Source: Desulfobacteraceae bacterium (GTDB lineage Bacteria; Desulfobacterota; Desulfobacteria; Desulfobacterales; Desulfobacteraceae). Taken from it: a DNA stretch of 64,000 nucleotides. Every line of letters starts with the position of its first letter. Within the stretch, counting starts at the first letter, position 1. Shown piece by piece: positions 18,002-28,037 of this stretch. Below the pieces are notes generated by a model. It was not told where the DNA came from. It worked only from the letters and a program-made list of their open reading frames with translations, and ran no database searches. The stretch is from contig JADGFI010000011.1 of the NCBI GenBank assembly GCA_016743945.1, positions 62,001 through 126,000 of the forward strand. The letters run 5' to 3'. The position numbers and the translations under genes were made by a program.

Positions 18002-18709
18002 CTAGTCACGCCATCCGTGCTGCCCAATGAGCTTTACAAACCGGCATCCGCCAAGATTAGTGGTATGAATTCCCTTCTCAGTTTTTTCAATTTTCAGCAA
18101 TTCCTGGGAATGGAGCCCTCCCACCGGCATGACAAGCCGACCGCCCATGGCAAGCTGATCCACCAATGGGGTTGGGATCTGATTTCCACCTGCCGTGACA
18201 ATGATGGCGTCAAAGGGACTTTCCTGCTTCCACCCTTGAGTCCCGTCGGAATACCGGGTCACAATATTATGATACCTAAGCGTGTCAAAAAGTTTACGGG
18301 TTTGCAGGAACAAGGTGTTATTGCGCTCAATGGTATACACCTTATACACGATCCTGGACAAAATAGCGGCCTGGTATCCGGAACCAGTCCCTATTTCCAA
18401 TACCCGTTCGGAGCCGGAAAGTTCAAGACGCTGGGTCATTTCAGCAATGATAAAAGGCTGGGATATGGTTTGGCCTTCCCCAATGGGAAGGGGAAAATCA
18501 CCATAGGCACTGTCCGCCATTGCCTCACTGACAAAAAGATGCCGGGGAACACGGGTCATGGCATCAATCACCCGAGGGTCGGTAATCCCCCGGGCAATGA
18601 TCTGATTTTCGACCATATCCCTGCGCCAACGAGCAAATTTTTTGGGTTCATCATTCATGCACCCCTTCATATCAGCAACCAATCCGTCCGTCAAGAATCT
18701 TAGGTCCAT
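18002..18709 (-). CDS. pcm: Protein-L-isoaspartate O-methyltransferase
   Basis: 235 residues. Pcm methylates isoaspartyl residues in damaged proteins. Seen: the VPRHLF signature, GDFPLPIGEGQTISQP, and SAM-binding VLEIGTGSGYQAAIL. The first ATG (18709) follows a run of six G; ATG codons at 18670 and 18658 are alternatives that would shorten the N-terminus to the usual family length. Diverges from the potassium channel gene with 57 nt between start codons. Confidence 0.93.
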   Translation of the reverse strand: MDLRFLTDGLVADMKGCMNDEPKKFARWRRDMVENQIIARGITDPRVIDAMTRVPRHLFVSEAMADSAYGDFPLPIGEGQTISQPFIIAEMTQRLELSGSERVLEIGTGSGYQAAILSRIVYKVYTIERNNTLFLQTRKLFDTLRYHNIVTRYSDGTQGWKQESPFDAIIVTAGGNQIPTPLVDQLAMGGRLVMPVGGLHSQELLKIEKTEKGIHTTNLGGCRFVKLIGQHGWRD

Positions 18710-18766
18710 ACCCCCCGGAGATTCTTACCTTGCTTTTTACCATAAACACACGTATTTATAGCTTTC

Positions 18767-19768
18767 ATGAACCAAATTTTAAAAATGGAAATTGCCATCA
18801 TTATTGCAGTTTTTATATTCGGTATGGGTATATCTGGATATATGCTCATTGAGCAATGGAGTCTTATTGATGCGGCATACATGACTGCCATCACCCTGAG
18901 TACCGTCGGTTTTCTTGAAGTCCAGGAACCCAGCACCGCCGGCAGGATTTTCACCATACTCCTGATCTTCACCGGTGTCGGATATTTTCTTTACCTGGCC
19001 GGCGTGATCGTACAGTCTATTGTGGAAGGTGAAATCAGGACATTGTTAGGGAGACAACGGTTGGATAAAAAAATTAAAAATCTGGAAAAACATTATATAG
19101 TCTGCGGGTATGGCCGTATCGGCAGGGTATTGTGCAATTTCATCAAAGAAGACACACAAGATATAGTTGTCATAGAACAGGATGAAACCCAGGCAGAAAT
19201 GCTGAAAAAAAATAAGCTGCACTACCTTATCGGCGATGCATTGAATGAAGACCTGCTGATAAAGGGTGGGATCAAACGAGCCGGATTCCTGGTCGCCGCC
19301 CTGGCAACGGACACGGCCAATGTATTTCTGGTATTGACGGCCAGACAATTGAACCCGGATATCTATATCATGGCCCGGGCCAGCAACCCGGGGGTGGGAA
19401 AAAAACTGTTGGTTGCCGGGGCCAACAAGGTGGAATCCCCCTATGACACCGGCGCCGTAAACATGGGACTGAAACTGCTTCGCCCTACTGTCAGCAGTTT
19501 CCTTGATGTGGCATTGTCCCGAAAGAGTGATGCCATCCAGATCGAAGAATTGTTTATCCCAAAAAAGTCACGGTATACCCAGTTGGCTTTAAAAGACTCG
19601 GGTATTCGCCAGAATTTTAATCTGATCATTATTGCCATCAAAAAATCATCGGGTGAAATGATATTTGCACCACATTTTGAAACCCTGTTAGAGGCGAGAG
19701 ACACCCTGATTCTCATGGGAAAAACAGAAGATTTACAGGCCTTTGGCAAGGCATTGAACCCAGAATAA
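18767..19768 (+). CDS. Two-helix potassium channel with RCK (TrkA) domains
   Basis: 333 residues: membrane helices at about 7-28 and 61-84, a pore helix and selectivity filter TVGF at 46-49 (followed by LEV rather than the common GYGD-type ending), then a TrkA-N Rossmann domain (CGYGRIG at 113-119, ligand acidic VVIEQDE) and a TrkA-C domain (about 250-333). Such proteins are MthK/Kch-like ligand-gated K+ channels of the inner membrane. Monocistronic, ending before a hairpin. Confidence 0.88.
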   Translation: MNQILKMEIAIIIAVFIFGMGISGYMLIEQWSLIDAAYMTAITLSTVGFLEVQEPSTAGRIFTILLIFTGVGYFLYLAGVIVQSIVEGEIRTLLGRQRLDKKIKNLEKHYIVCGYGRIGRVLCNFIKEDTQDIVVIEQDETQAEMLKKNKLHYLIGDALNEDLLIKGGIKRAGFLVAALATDTANVFLVLTARQLNPDIYIMARASNPGVGKKLLVAGANKVESPYDTGAVNMGLKLLRPTVSSFLDVALSRKSDAIQIEELFIPKKSRYTQLALKDSGIRQNFNLIIIAIKKSSGEMIFAPHFETLLEARDTLILMGKTEDLQAFGKALNPE

Positions 19769-19791
19769 AAACGATTTCGCCAGGAAGGCTT

Positions 19792-19832
19792 TAAAGAACA
19801 TGAAGACTGATTATTTTCTTTCATGTTCTTTA
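19792..19832. terminator. Hairpin between convergent genes
   Basis: TAAAGAACATGAA (19792-19804) pairs perfectly with TTCATGTTCTTTA (19820-19832) over a 15-nt loop. It lies between the convergent channel and cyclo-ligase genes and could end both transcripts, but no T tract follows on either strand. Confidence 0.4.
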
Positions 19833-19845
19833 GGAAACCAGAATA

Positions 19846-20451
19846 TCAAATCTTATAGATGACCCGCTTATCCGTAATGATAATATCCACTGTAAATTTG
19901 CGTGATTCCATCTGAATCTGATCCACAATCTGCTCCTCATAGGCCAGGGATACTTTTCTACAGGTTTCTGGAAGCTTTGTGATCAACTTGGAATAATAAT
20001 TATTTCCAAATCCAACCCGGCCCCCTTTATCATCAAATGCCAACCCGGGAATAATGGCGATATCAATATCATCCAGGGATATTTTCTTGCATTTTTCAGG
20101 ATCTGGTTCCAGCACGTCATTATCGCTGGCCACAAGGTCTTTGTCATAATCACCGATTTTATACAACAGGATACTATTTTTTGAATCGGTAAACACGGGC
20201 AATACAATCCCCTTTTCAATGTGAAGGGCCTTTCTGATAATTGCCTCGGTAGGAATAATCCCTTCCGTAGGAATCTCTGTCCTGGTGGTTGTAGACAAAA
20301 AAGCCAGTTGAGCTTCCATAAAATTTGCAAACTCAAACAACTTATTTTCAATACCATTGTATTTTTCCGCAAGCGCTTCTTTTGTAAGCGCGCCAAGTCT
20401 ATCAGAAACCTGGGTTAGCACGCTAATCTTTGTATTTTTCATCTCGTCCAT
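19846..20451 (-). CDS. 5-formyltetrahydrofolate cyclo-ligase family protein
   Basis: 201 residues. The C-terminal half carries the family signature IIPGLAFDDKGGRVGFG followed by NNYYSKLI, corresponding to PGLAFD-x-G-x-R-(L/V)-G-(Y/F)-G-x-x-YYD. The enzyme makes 5,10-methenyl-THF from 5-formyl-THF. The N-terminal Arg/Lys-rich substrate region is less typical (PTEAIIRKALHIEKGIVLPV), so the substrate may differ. The ATG at 20451 has an AAAGGA site; an upstream ATG at 20526 would add an unconserved hydrophobic leader. Confidence 0.78.
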   Translation of the reverse strand: MDEMKNTKISVLTQVSDRLGALTKEALAEKYNGIENKLFEFANFMEAQLAFLSTTTRTEIPTEGIIPTEAIIRKALHIEKGIVLPVFTDSKNSILLYKIGDYDKDLVASDNDVLEPDPEKCKKISLDDIDIAIIPGLAFDDKGGRVGFGNNYYSKLITKLPETCRKVSLAYEEQIVDQIQMESRKFTVDIIITDKRVIYKI

Positions 20452-20532
20452 AATTGCCGTTCCTTTGATTACAAAATAAAATATTTCAGAAAACATTATA
20501 CCGATGTGGTCAATTGTCAACTGCAATAATCG

Positions 20533-20561
20533 TTGACTGTTTACAAGGCCCGTGTTATCTG
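20533..20561 (+). promoter_or_regulatory. Candidate serS promoter
   Basis: TTGACT (20533-20538), 17-nt spacer, TATCTG (20556-20561); a one-base shift gives TTATCT with a 16-nt spacer. Transcription would begin about 70 nt before the serS start codon. Confidence 0.35.
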
Positions 20562-20641
20562 ATTAAAATTGTGAAGAATCTTTTAGAATCAAACCTTAGC
20601 AATTATTAACCAGGCAAAATTAAGGACACAGATAGGATACA

Positions 20642-21922
20642 ATGCTGGATTTAAAATACATAAAAAACAATTTGGACTCTGTTAAAAAAGGAATGGAGAA
20701 AAGAAGGGCCAATATTAATTTTTCAGATCTCCTGGAAAACGAAGAAAGACGAAAGGCACTTTTACTCAATATCGAAGAATTAAGATACCAACGAAATACC
20801 GTTTCCGATGACATCGCTAAAATGAAACGCTCAGGAGAGGATGCACAACCCAGCATTGACAAAATGCGCGCCGTATCAGAAACCATCAAGGGACTTGATA
20901 AGCAGCTGTCATCCGTGGAACAGACCATTCAAGATTTTCTTATTGCCCTGCCCAATCTACCCCACGACGATGTACCACAGGGAAAAGATGAGTCCCAAAA
21001 TCGCCTGGAAAAAACCATTGGAACCCCAAGAATCTTTGATTTTAAAATAAAAGATCATGCAGATATTGGAGAGGCCTTGGGCATCCTTGATCTGGCCCGT
21101 GCTGCTAAAATTACCGGTTCGCGTTTCCCACTCTACTTTGGTTCCGGTGCAAAGCTGGAAAGAGCTTTGATCAATTTCATGTTGGATATCCATACGACTG
21201 AGCATGGATATAAGGAAACCTTGCCTCCCTTTATTGTCAATAAAACCACCATGACAGGTACGGGACAATTGCCTAAATTTGAAGAAGACCTGTTTAAATT
21301 GGAAGGCCTTGATTATTATTTGATTCCCACCTCGGAAGTTCCGGTAACCAATATCCATGCCGGGGAAATTCTGGATGAAGCAAAGCTGCCCCTTAAATTT
21401 GCCGCCTATACCCCCTGTTTCAGATCCGAAGCCGGCTCCTATGGACGGGATACCAAGGGACTAATCCGACAACACCAATTCAACAAGGTGGAAATGGTCA
21501 AAATCACCACCCCGGAGACTTCTTTTGAAGAGCTTGAATCCCTATTGGCAAATGCCGAAAACATTCTGGCAAGACTTGAACTTCCCTACCAGGTAGTCAC
21601 CTTGTGCACAGGAGATCTGGGGTTTTCCGCCACAAAAACCTATGACCTTGAAGTCTGGATGCCGGGCCAGGACAAATACAGGGAAATATCCTCGTGCAGC
21701 AATTGCACAGATTTCCAGGCCAGGCGTGCCAATATCCGATTTAAACGTCCCGACCAGAAAAGGCCGGAATTCTGCCACACCCTAAACGGTTCCGGCCTTG
21801 CCGTGGGAAGAACGTTTGCTGCAATTTTAGAGAATTATCAACAGGCAGACGGATCTGTCACCATTCCGGATGTCCTTGTTCCTTATATGGGAGGCCAAAA
21901 GGTAATTGAAAATGAATCTTGA
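20642..21922 (+). CDS. serS: Seryl-tRNA synthetase
   Basis: 426 residues, normal length. N-terminal coiled-coil tRNA-binding arm (about 1-110), then the class II core with motif 2 ([22 protein letters not shown] in two parts, [10 protein letters not shown] and [12 protein letters not shown]) and motif 3 ([20 protein letters not shown]). Charges tRNA-Ser, and in organisms using selenocysteine also tRNA-Sec. AGGAT precedes the ATG. Overlaps thrC by 11 nt. Confidence 0.97.
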   Translation: MLDLKYIKNNLDSVKKGMEKRRANINFSDLLENEERRKALLLNIEELRYQRNTVSDDIAKMKRSGEDAQPSIDKMRAVSETIKGLDKQLSSVEQTIQDFLIALPNLPHDDVPQGKDESQNRLEKTIGTPRIFDFKIKDHADIGEALGILDLARAAKITGSRFPLYFGSGAKLERALINFMLDIHTTEHGYKETLPPFIVNKTTMTGTGQLPKFEEDLFKLEGLDYYLIPTSEVPVTNIHAGEILDEAKLPLKFAAYTPCFRSEAGSYGRDTKGLIRQHQFNKVEMVKITTPETSFEELESLLANAENILARLELPYQVVTLCTGDLGFSATKTYDLEVWMPGQDKYREISSCSNCTDFQARRANIRFKRPDQKRPEFCHTLNGSGLAVGRTFAAILENYQQADGSVTIPDVLVPYMGGQKVIENES

Positions 21923-23405
21923 ACTATTCCCAGAAGAAATCCGGCCTTATATCATCCCCAAACCTGCGGGCAAGCTCTTTTATAGGTGCCTTGGTTGTTC
22001 GGCGGAATTTTCCATTGAAAAACTGTTGTATGTTTGTCCGGACTGTAACCAGGTCCTACTGATCCATGATAAAAATGAGGCAGCCCTCTCCCAGCATACA
22101 GGCGCCACCTGGCAAAAAATATTTGATTACCGCAAAATGTTAAAAATTCCTGCACTAAAAGGAATTTATCGATACCATGAGTTCATTGGCTCCTGCATTC
22201 CCTTGGATTCCATCCTTTACCTGGGGGAAGGCCATACCCCTATTGTTGAAGCAAGCCCGCACCTTAAAGAAAAAACTGGACTCAACTTTTTTTACAAGAA
22301 TGATGGCCAGAACCCCAGCGCCTCTTTCAAGGACCGCGGGATGGCAAGTGCCCTTTCCAGTATCAAGTATCTCATTGACCAAAATCTGGTTTCAGATGTC
22401 ATTGCCATCTGTGCCTCCACAGGAGATACATCTGCTGCAGCTGCCTTGTATGTTTCCTATCTAAAACCCTTGATCAAGTCAGCGGTACTTTTACCCCATA
22501 AAAAGGTCACCTCCCAACAACTCGCCCAACCCCTGGGCAGCGGCGCCAATGTATTTGAAATCCCCGGGGTTTTTGATGATTGTATGAAAATTGTTGAGCA
22601 TCTATCCAGTCTTTACCCGGTGGTTCTTTTAAACTCAAAAAATGCCTGGCGAATTTTAGGACAAGAATCCTATTCCTATGAAATTGCCCAGGATTTTGAC
22701 TGGGATATGGCCAATAAGGTGGTGGTGGTTCCCATTGGGAATGCCGGCAATATTTCAGCTATTATGAATGGATTTTTGAAATTTCACAAAGCCGGCATTA
22801 TCGACCAGCTCCCCAAAATAATCGGTGTTCAGTCTGAACATGCCGATCCGGTCTTTCAATATTATCTGGAGCCCGATGAAAACAAACGGTGCTTTAAACC
22901 CGTTAATACCCGTCCCAGTGTTGCCCAGGCAGCCATGATCGGCAACCCGGTCTCCATGCCACGGGTCATTGAAATCACCCGGCAATACAATAAAACGAGC
23001 TGCCACCAGAATGTCTTTTTTATTCAGGTTAAAGAACAAGCGATCATGGACTGGCAATTAACCGCCAACCAAAACGGCCATATCACCTGTACTCAAGGCG
23101 GAGAATGCCTTGCCGGACTTGTCAAAGCCGCAGCCCAGAAAATTGTTACACCCGCTGAAACCGCCATTCTGGATGCCACCGCCCATGCAATTAAATTTTC
23201 CGAATTCCAAAACCTGTATTTTAAAAACCAAATCCCTGATGCCTATGATATCAAGCCCAATTCCGGGTTTATTAATCTGCCGGATTTAATAACACCTGAT
23301 AACCCGGATATTGTGCCATCCCAGGAGAAAAGGCTGGATAGAAAAGAGTTTCAATGCTTTGTTCAGGATATTTCAGGAAAAATCGCAAAAAAACTAAATT
23401 TATAA
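21912..23405 (+). CDS. thrC: Threonine synthase with N-terminal zinc-ribbon
   Basis: 497 residues. Converts O-phosphohomoserine to threonine with pyridoxal phosphate. PLP lysine K140 lies in [10 protein letters not shown]; the GNAGN phosphate-binding motif is in [16 protein letters not shown]. The N-terminus has a CxxC...CxxC ribbon (C26, C29, C42, C45) seen in some bacterial and archaeal threonine synthases. The ATG at 21912 has AAAGGT upstream and lies inside the end of serS; a TTG six bases earlier is less likely. Confidence 0.94.
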   Translation: MNLELFPEEIRPYIIPKPAGKLFYRCLGCSAEFSIEKLLYVCPDCNQVLLIHDKNEAALSQHTGATWQKIFDYRKMLKIPALKGIYRYHEFIGSCIPLDSILYLGEGHTPIVEASPHLKEKTGLNFFYKNDGQNPSASFKDRGMASALSSIKYLIDQNLVSDVIAICASTGDTSAAAALYVSYLKPLIKSAVLLPHKKVTSQQLAQPLGSGANVFEIPGVFDDCMKIVEHLSSLYPVVLLNSKNAWRILGQESYSYEIAQDFDWDMANKVVVVPIGNAGNISAIMNGFLKFHKAGIIDQLPKIIGVQSEHADPVFQYYLEPDENKRCFKPVNTRPSVAQAAMIGNPVSMPRVIEITRQYNKTSCHQNVFFIQVKEQAIMDWQLTANQNGHITCTQGGECLAGLVKAAAQKIVTPAETAILDATAHAIKFSEFQNLYFKNQIPDAYDIKPNSGFINLPDLITPDNPDIVPSQEKRLDRKEFQCFVQDISGKIAKKLNL

Positions 23406-23433
23406 CCCATATTCATATACAAAGGATTCTTTC

Positions 23434-24897
23434 GTGTTTAAAATACCCGGTGCGGCATTGATATTTTTAGTTTTCCTCTTCTTAAGCTATGGTCATGCCG
23501 CCGGAGTGAAAACATCTTACAAGCAATACTCTGTTTTCATATATGAAAATGAAAATATTTTATGTGAGCCCTACCAGGTTAAAAAAGATGACTGGCTCTA
23601 TAAAATCTTCCGACAAAAAGGAGAAATTTCCGAGGCTGATTTCCCCAGATTTTTAAATATTTTCAAAAAAATCAATCCCCGCATCAGCAATATTGACACC
23701 ATTGCACCGGGAATTAACATTCTGATTCCCCTACGAAAAATTGATAAACAGGACTATGTACAAAAGACACCTGGTATTGTGGAGGTTCCGGTGATTGAAT
23801 TTTCAAGTGTTCCAGAGAAATTTAAATTACAACCCTTTATCCGAAGACACACCATACAGACAGGAGACACGGTATCAACGCTTCTAGACAAAAAATTCCT
23901 TGAAAAAGGCGGCGCCATATCCCAGGAGGCCAAAAAAACTTTTTCCCACCTCAACCCTGGCATTACAAATATTGACCTAATTTACCAAGGGACTCAGCTG
24001 GTGATACCCGACCCATCCATCCTGGCTCAGCCCTGGTTTAAATCCTTTTTAAGACAAGGGAGTATCGGATCAAAGGCCATCACCCAATCACCCGTTAGAA
24101 CGGCATCGAGTGACCTGCTTCCGGTTATTTCCCCCCAACAAATGATTCAGCTTAAACGGTATTCAGAATTGATCCAGGGAACCCTTATCAACCAGGGGCA
24201 GATGCATTTTCCTGGACGAGCAGCACAGCCGAATTTGGTGCTCGATTTAACCCAAACCCCTTTGATCGAGAGCAAAGACGGGAAAAAGACCGTTATCATT
24301 CCCCGGGATGACCACGGTAGTTCTCTGGGAAACGATCTTGTAAAAAATATTAAAGCATATTGGAAACAAATTCAAGTACAGGAAATTGACAAGGCCATCT
24401 CCATGGCCGATGAATTAGAAAGAGATAAAACCTCCCTGGCTGACAAACCCGTTGATCCTGCCAAATTAATTTCAACCCTATTATCGATTACCCAAACCCC
24501 ATATACACCCGACGAAAATATTTCCTTTTCCATTGGTGCCATTGAAATGAGCGCCTCTTTTGGACGCATTCCCCGACAGGGCCAGCCAGATCTTTTAATC
24601 AACACAGGAAGTGTCTATGGACTGGCACTTGAAGCCATTGAAAAAAAGGGAAATCAAATTCTCTCGATCTCCCCTGAATTAACAATGTCGGAATTGATCC
24701 TTACCCTCTTTACCCGCCTTGGGTATTCCACCTGGAAAAACCCCTCCTTTACCACCGCAGGGCATGTCGAGATCATCAAGGGAATCTATGTTACAAAGGA
24801 TACGGAACAATTCTTGTTTACCCGGCAAAAGCCCACCACCGCAACCAGTACATTCCTGGAAACAGAAAATATTCGATTCCTGATTTTAAACCAATAA
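23434..24897 (+). CDS. Secreted LysM-domain protein
   Basis: 487 residues beginning at a GTG with AAAGGATT 6 nt upstream. Signal peptide at 1-22 (LIFLVFLFLSYGHAAG). Two LysM-like modules (about 45-105 and 145-195), each with a DxxxxI(F/L)xxK start and an IxPGxxIxIP or IYQGTQLVIP end, followed by a roughly 280-residue domain I do not recognise. LysM modules bind peptidoglycan, so the protein is probably periplasmic. The TPR lipoprotein gene follows 20 nt downstream. Confidence 0.75.
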   Translation: MFKIPGAALIFLVFLFLSYGHAAGVKTSYKQYSVFIYENENILCEPYQVKKDDWLYKIFRQKGEISEADFPRFLNIFKKINPRISNIDTIAPGINILIPLRKIDKQDYVQKTPGIVEVPVIEFSSVPEKFKLQPFIRRHTIQTGDTVSTLLDKKFLEKGGAISQEAKKTFSHLNPGITNIDLIYQGTQLVIPDPSILAQPWFKSFLRQGSIGSKAITQSPVRTASSDLLPVISPQQMIQLKRYSELIQGTLINQGQMHFPGRAAQPNLVLDLTQTPLIESKDGKKTVIIPRDDHGSSLGNDLVKNIKAYWKQIQVQEIDKAISMADELERDKTSLADKPVDPAKLISTLLSITQTPYTPDENISFSIGAIEMSASFGRIPRQGQPDLLINTGSVYGLALEAIEKKGNQILSISPELTMSELILTLFTRLGYSTWKNPSFTTAGHVEIIKGIYVTKDTEQFLFTRQKPTTATSTFLETENIRFLILNQ

Positions 24898-24917
24898 TTG
24901 CTTAGAGGAAACCTACA

Positions 24918-25670
24918 ATGAAAAATCTTTTGATTTTTATTTTCTTTAGTTTTATCGTCTCAGCCTGTGTCACCTCCGCCGACCGGCAGGATCAAAACAA
25001 CCATGCCCAGGCAATGAAAAAAGAAGGGGATATTTTCCAGAACCAGGGGGATTATACAAAAGCCCTGGGCAAACTGCTAGAAGCTGAAAAACTCATTCCA
25101 GAAGATCCTTATCTTCAGAACAGTCTGGGACTTGCCTATATGGGCAAAAAAAGAGATGATCTGGCAGTGACAGCCTTTCAAAAGGCATTGAATCTGAAAC
25201 CCGATTATACTGATGCTCTCAATAATTTGGGAGCAGCCTATCTGCGCCAGGAAAAATGGGATATGGCTATAAAAAGTTTTAATACAACTTTGGAAAGTCT
25301 TTTGTACCGTACCCCCCATTATCCCCTGTCAAATATAGGATGGGCCTATTTGGGGGATAAAAAATTCCATCTGGCTGAAACCTATTTCCAAAAAGCCCTT
25401 GATGAGCAACCCTGGTTTCTTCAGGCATCCCATGGACTTGCCCAGGTCTATCTTCAAACCGGACAAGTGGACCAGGCAATGGACTACCTGCACCAATGTC
25501 TCCAGAGGACTCCAAATATAGCCATTCTGCATGCAGACCTGGCAGAGGCCTACGAAGAAAAAGGGCTTAGACATCAGGCTATAAAATCATACCAATTGAT
25601 ACTAAAACTGGTGCCGGAAAGATCCGTCCTTGCCAAGCGAGCCGAAGCCAGACTGGCAGAACTCTATTGA
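24918..25670 (+). CDS. TPR lipoprotein, PilF/PilW-like
   Basis: 250 residues with a lipoprotein signal (FSFIVSAC, lipidated C17) and about five to six tetratricopeptide repeats covering 30-245. The architecture is that of PilF/PilW, the pilotin that helps PilQ assemble in the outer membrane, and the gene lies next to pilQ, converging on it. The assignment to the pilus is inference from architecture and location; a general envelope TPR protein is the alternative. Confidence 0.75.
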   Translation: MKNLLIFIFFSFIVSACVTSADRQDQNNHAQAMKKEGDIFQNQGDYTKALGKLLEAEKLIPEDPYLQNSLGLAYMGKKRDDLAVTAFQKALNLKPDYTDALNNLGAAYLRQEKWDMAIKSFNTTLESLLYRTPHYPLSNIGWAYLGDKKFHLAETYFQKALDEQPWFLQASHGLAQVYLQTGQVDQAMDYLHQCLQRTPNIAILHADLAEAYEEKGLRHQAIKSYQLILKLVPERSVLAKRAEARLAELY

Positions 25671-25684
25671 TTTATTATTGATTC

Positions 25685-28036
25685 CTATTGTTTGGCAGGC
25701 ACAGGCATTTTCGCTGTACGTTTTTGTTCCAGCTGAACAATGGACGGGGTTAAAAAGATCAGCAGTTCAGAGCGTTCATCCGACTTGATCTCCTTGCCGA
25801 AAAGAACCCCAATAACCGGTATCCCCGTAAGGAAAGGCAGCCCATGATCTTCATTTTTGTTGGTTGTCTTGACAACACCGCCGATTACAACTGTATCCTT
25901 GTCGTTCACCAGAAGTTCTGTTTCCGCCTCATTGGTAGAAATGAGCGGGACTTCATTAAACTCACCGACCACATCATTTTTTGTAACCAAAACATTCATG
26001 GAAATACGTTTATCCGGCGTAACATGGGGAGTGACCTCCATGAGCAGATCAACATTTTTAAATTTAACAGTGGCACCGCCGGAATCATCCCGCTCAAGAT
26101 ATCCAACCTCAAGGCCCTGCTTAATTTTAGCCTTTTTATTGTCCAGGGTCAATACTCTCGGGGAGGAGACAATTCTTGTATCTCCCTGCTCTTCAGAGGC
26201 TTCAATATAAGCATTTAAAGCCGTATACGAGGATCCAAAAATTCTGAAAAACGAAAAAGACGCAGCGAGCTTAGCAGTTTCAGAGGATGGATTCACCGCA
26301 ACACCAAAATCATTTATAAATTGTGAGGTAATGTCAGTTGCATTGCTCAGTGTCCAATCAATGCCCATGCTCCGGGCGAACTCCTTTGTCACCTCAACCA
26401 CCTTCACTTCGATCATGATCTGGGGGGTCACCTTGTCCAATCGGTAGATGATTTCCCTGGCCTGATCAATTTTTTCCTGGGTATCGGTTAGAATAATCAT
26501 ATTGGTCCGCTGATCCACGGAGATTGTTCCCCTGTCCTTGGAAAGCATTTGTTCAATATGGGGCCTGATATCTGCCTGGGCATCGGAATAATTAATGGAG
26601 ATATATTCGGTCACCAGGGGATCAAAACTTTTTTGCTGCTCCTGGGATTTCTTTTTGGCAGAAATGAGATCCTGCTTGATTGTTTCCTCGTTTTGCAAAG
26701 TCTCATCCGTAGCGATGCGGATGACATTGCCTTCATTTTTTTTCCCAAGGCCATTCATTTTAAGGACAAGGTCCAGCACCTGATCCCAGGGAACCGGATT
26801 TTCCAGGGTCATGGTTACCTTTCCCTGGACATCTTTATCAATGGCAAAATTAAGGCCGGAAACACTCCTGAGAATCCTGAAAACATTCTTGATATCTGTA
26901 TCGTAAAAATCCAGCTTTATCTTTTCTCCTGTATACCGCGGAGGAGATTCACCCGGAATTCTGCTCTCTGTCTTTTGTTTTACCAGGCTCTTTTCTTTAA
27001 TAACATTGCCGATAGGACGCGTTACTGCCGTGTCCCGGGTTTCTATAGTTGCACTGGAGATTTCTTTTTTTGCCTTATTAAATGGAGGCGGCTCAATGTG
27101 AGAGGGTTCAAACACCATTGTAATGAAATTCTGATCCTGAACAATTTGATAGGGAACCTGCTCCCTGATATTGATCTCGATGATAGAATTTTTTGTGTTA
27201 ATCGTTTTGGGTTCAATACTCTCCACGGCGGAATTAAAATACCGGGTTAAAAGAGGGCGCTTGTGACGGTCTGAAATTTTTGTGTTGTAAAGGGTCAGGT
27301 ACAATTTTCCAGCACTGTGCAGGGTGGTATCATATTTTATCGGATGATTGGTTTCCACCCGGATATCAGACCTGCCAGACGGAAGGGTATCAAACTCAAT
27401 ACCGGTCATTACGGCAGGAGTATCCGACACGATCACCGGGACTGATATTTTCTTTTCCGGGACAGCAATTGTCTCGCTGGTGGCCATGGTCATTTCTTTG
27501 GACGGAATCGAATCAGCGTCTTTATCCCGTGGCTGTTCCAGAGAAAGAACCACCCTCAATTGCTCACCTTCTTCCTGGACCACATAGGGGACATCCTGAT
27601 TCAAGAGAATTTCAAGTTTTGCAGTGGTCTTCTCCTGGTCTGCATAGGCAAGTTTTAGCCCCCCGACAACTTCGTCCTCAATTGCACCCGGGATAAGGCC
27701 TGGGTTTATACCGGTTTCAGGAAGGTATACACAAATAGCAAAGGGAAAGGACCGCTTAATGGAGGTAAAGGAAAGTTTTTGATTTCCCTTGATCCGTATT
27801 TCAATGGTTTTGTCTTGTTTTTTTACATCAATTTCATGGATATATCTTTGCCCGGGAACAACGCTCTCCGGTGGCAAGAAGGCGTCAGCTGTTTTATCTA
27901 CTTGGGCCTGACCCGCATCTGGTGTGTCAATATTTTCAGCTTTCCCAGCCATGCACCCGGCCAAAAAAAACAGAGTTAAGACCGCAATAACCAGTGTAAT
28001 CCGATAATTTTTTTTACCAAACTGAAAAACCGGCAT
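25685..28036 (-). CDS. pilQ: Type IV pilus secretin
   Basis: 783 residues. Lipoprotein-like leader (FFLAGC), AMIN-type domains (about 60-330), a secretin/TonB short N-terminal domain (IKLDFYDTDIKNVFRIL), an N1/NolW-type domain (VTEYISINYSDAQADIRPHIEQML), and the C-terminal secretin barrel with VEVTKEFARSMGIDW and TELLVNDKDTVVIGGV. PilQ forms the outer-membrane pore through which the pilus passes. Last gene of pilMNOPQ, 1 nt after pilP. Confidence 0.97.
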   Translation of the reverse strand: MPVFQFGKKNYRITLVIAVLTLFFLAGCMAGKAENIDTPDAGQAQVDKTADAFLPPESVVPGQRYIHEIDVKKQDKTIEIRIKGNQKLSFTSIKRSFPFAICVYLPETGINPGLIPGAIEDEVVGGLKLAYADQEKTTAKLEILLNQDVPYVVQEEGEQLRVVLSLEQPRDKDADSIPSKEMTMATSETIAVPEKKISVPVIVSDTPAVMTGIEFDTLPSGRSDIRVETNHPIKYDTTLHSAGKLYLTLYNTKISDRHKRPLLTRYFNSAVESIEPKTINTKNSIIEINIREQVPYQIVQDQNFITMVFEPSHIEPPPFNKAKKEISSATIETRDTAVTRPIGNVIKEKSLVKQKTESRIPGESPPRYTGEKIKLDFYDTDIKNVFRILRSVSGLNFAIDKDVQGKVTMTLENPVPWDQVLDLVLKMNGLGKKNEGNVIRIATDETLQNEETIKQDLISAKKKSQEQQKSFDPLVTEYISINYSDAQADIRPHIEQMLSKDRGTISVDQRTNMIILTDTQEKIDQAREIIYRLDKVTPQIMIEVKVVEVTKEFARSMGIDWTLSNATDITSQFINDFGVAVNPSSETAKLAASFSFFRIFGSSYTALNAYIEASEEQGDTRIVSSPRVLTLDNKKAKIKQGLEVGYLERDDSGGATVKFKNVDLLMEVTPHVTPDKRISMNVLVTKNDVVGEFNEVPLISTNEAETELLVNDKDTVVIGGVVKTTNKNEDHGLPFLTGIPVIGVLFGKEIKSDERSELLIFLTPSIVQLEQKRTAKMPVPAKQ

Positions 28037-28037
28037 A

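Noticed and set aside
17990..18703. A 237-codon plus-strand frame over pcm
   Set aside because: Mirrors the whole pcm gene; pcm has all family motifs, the mirror frame has none.
20490..20517. TTGACA and TATAAT on the minus strand upstream of the cyclo-ligase gene
   Set aside because: Both hexamers are perfect but only 14 nt apart, too close for sigma-70; not called as a promoter.
26549..27250. A 233-codon plus-strand frame inside pilQ
   Set aside because: Fully antisense to a convincing secretin gene; no ribosome site and no recognisable protein sequence.
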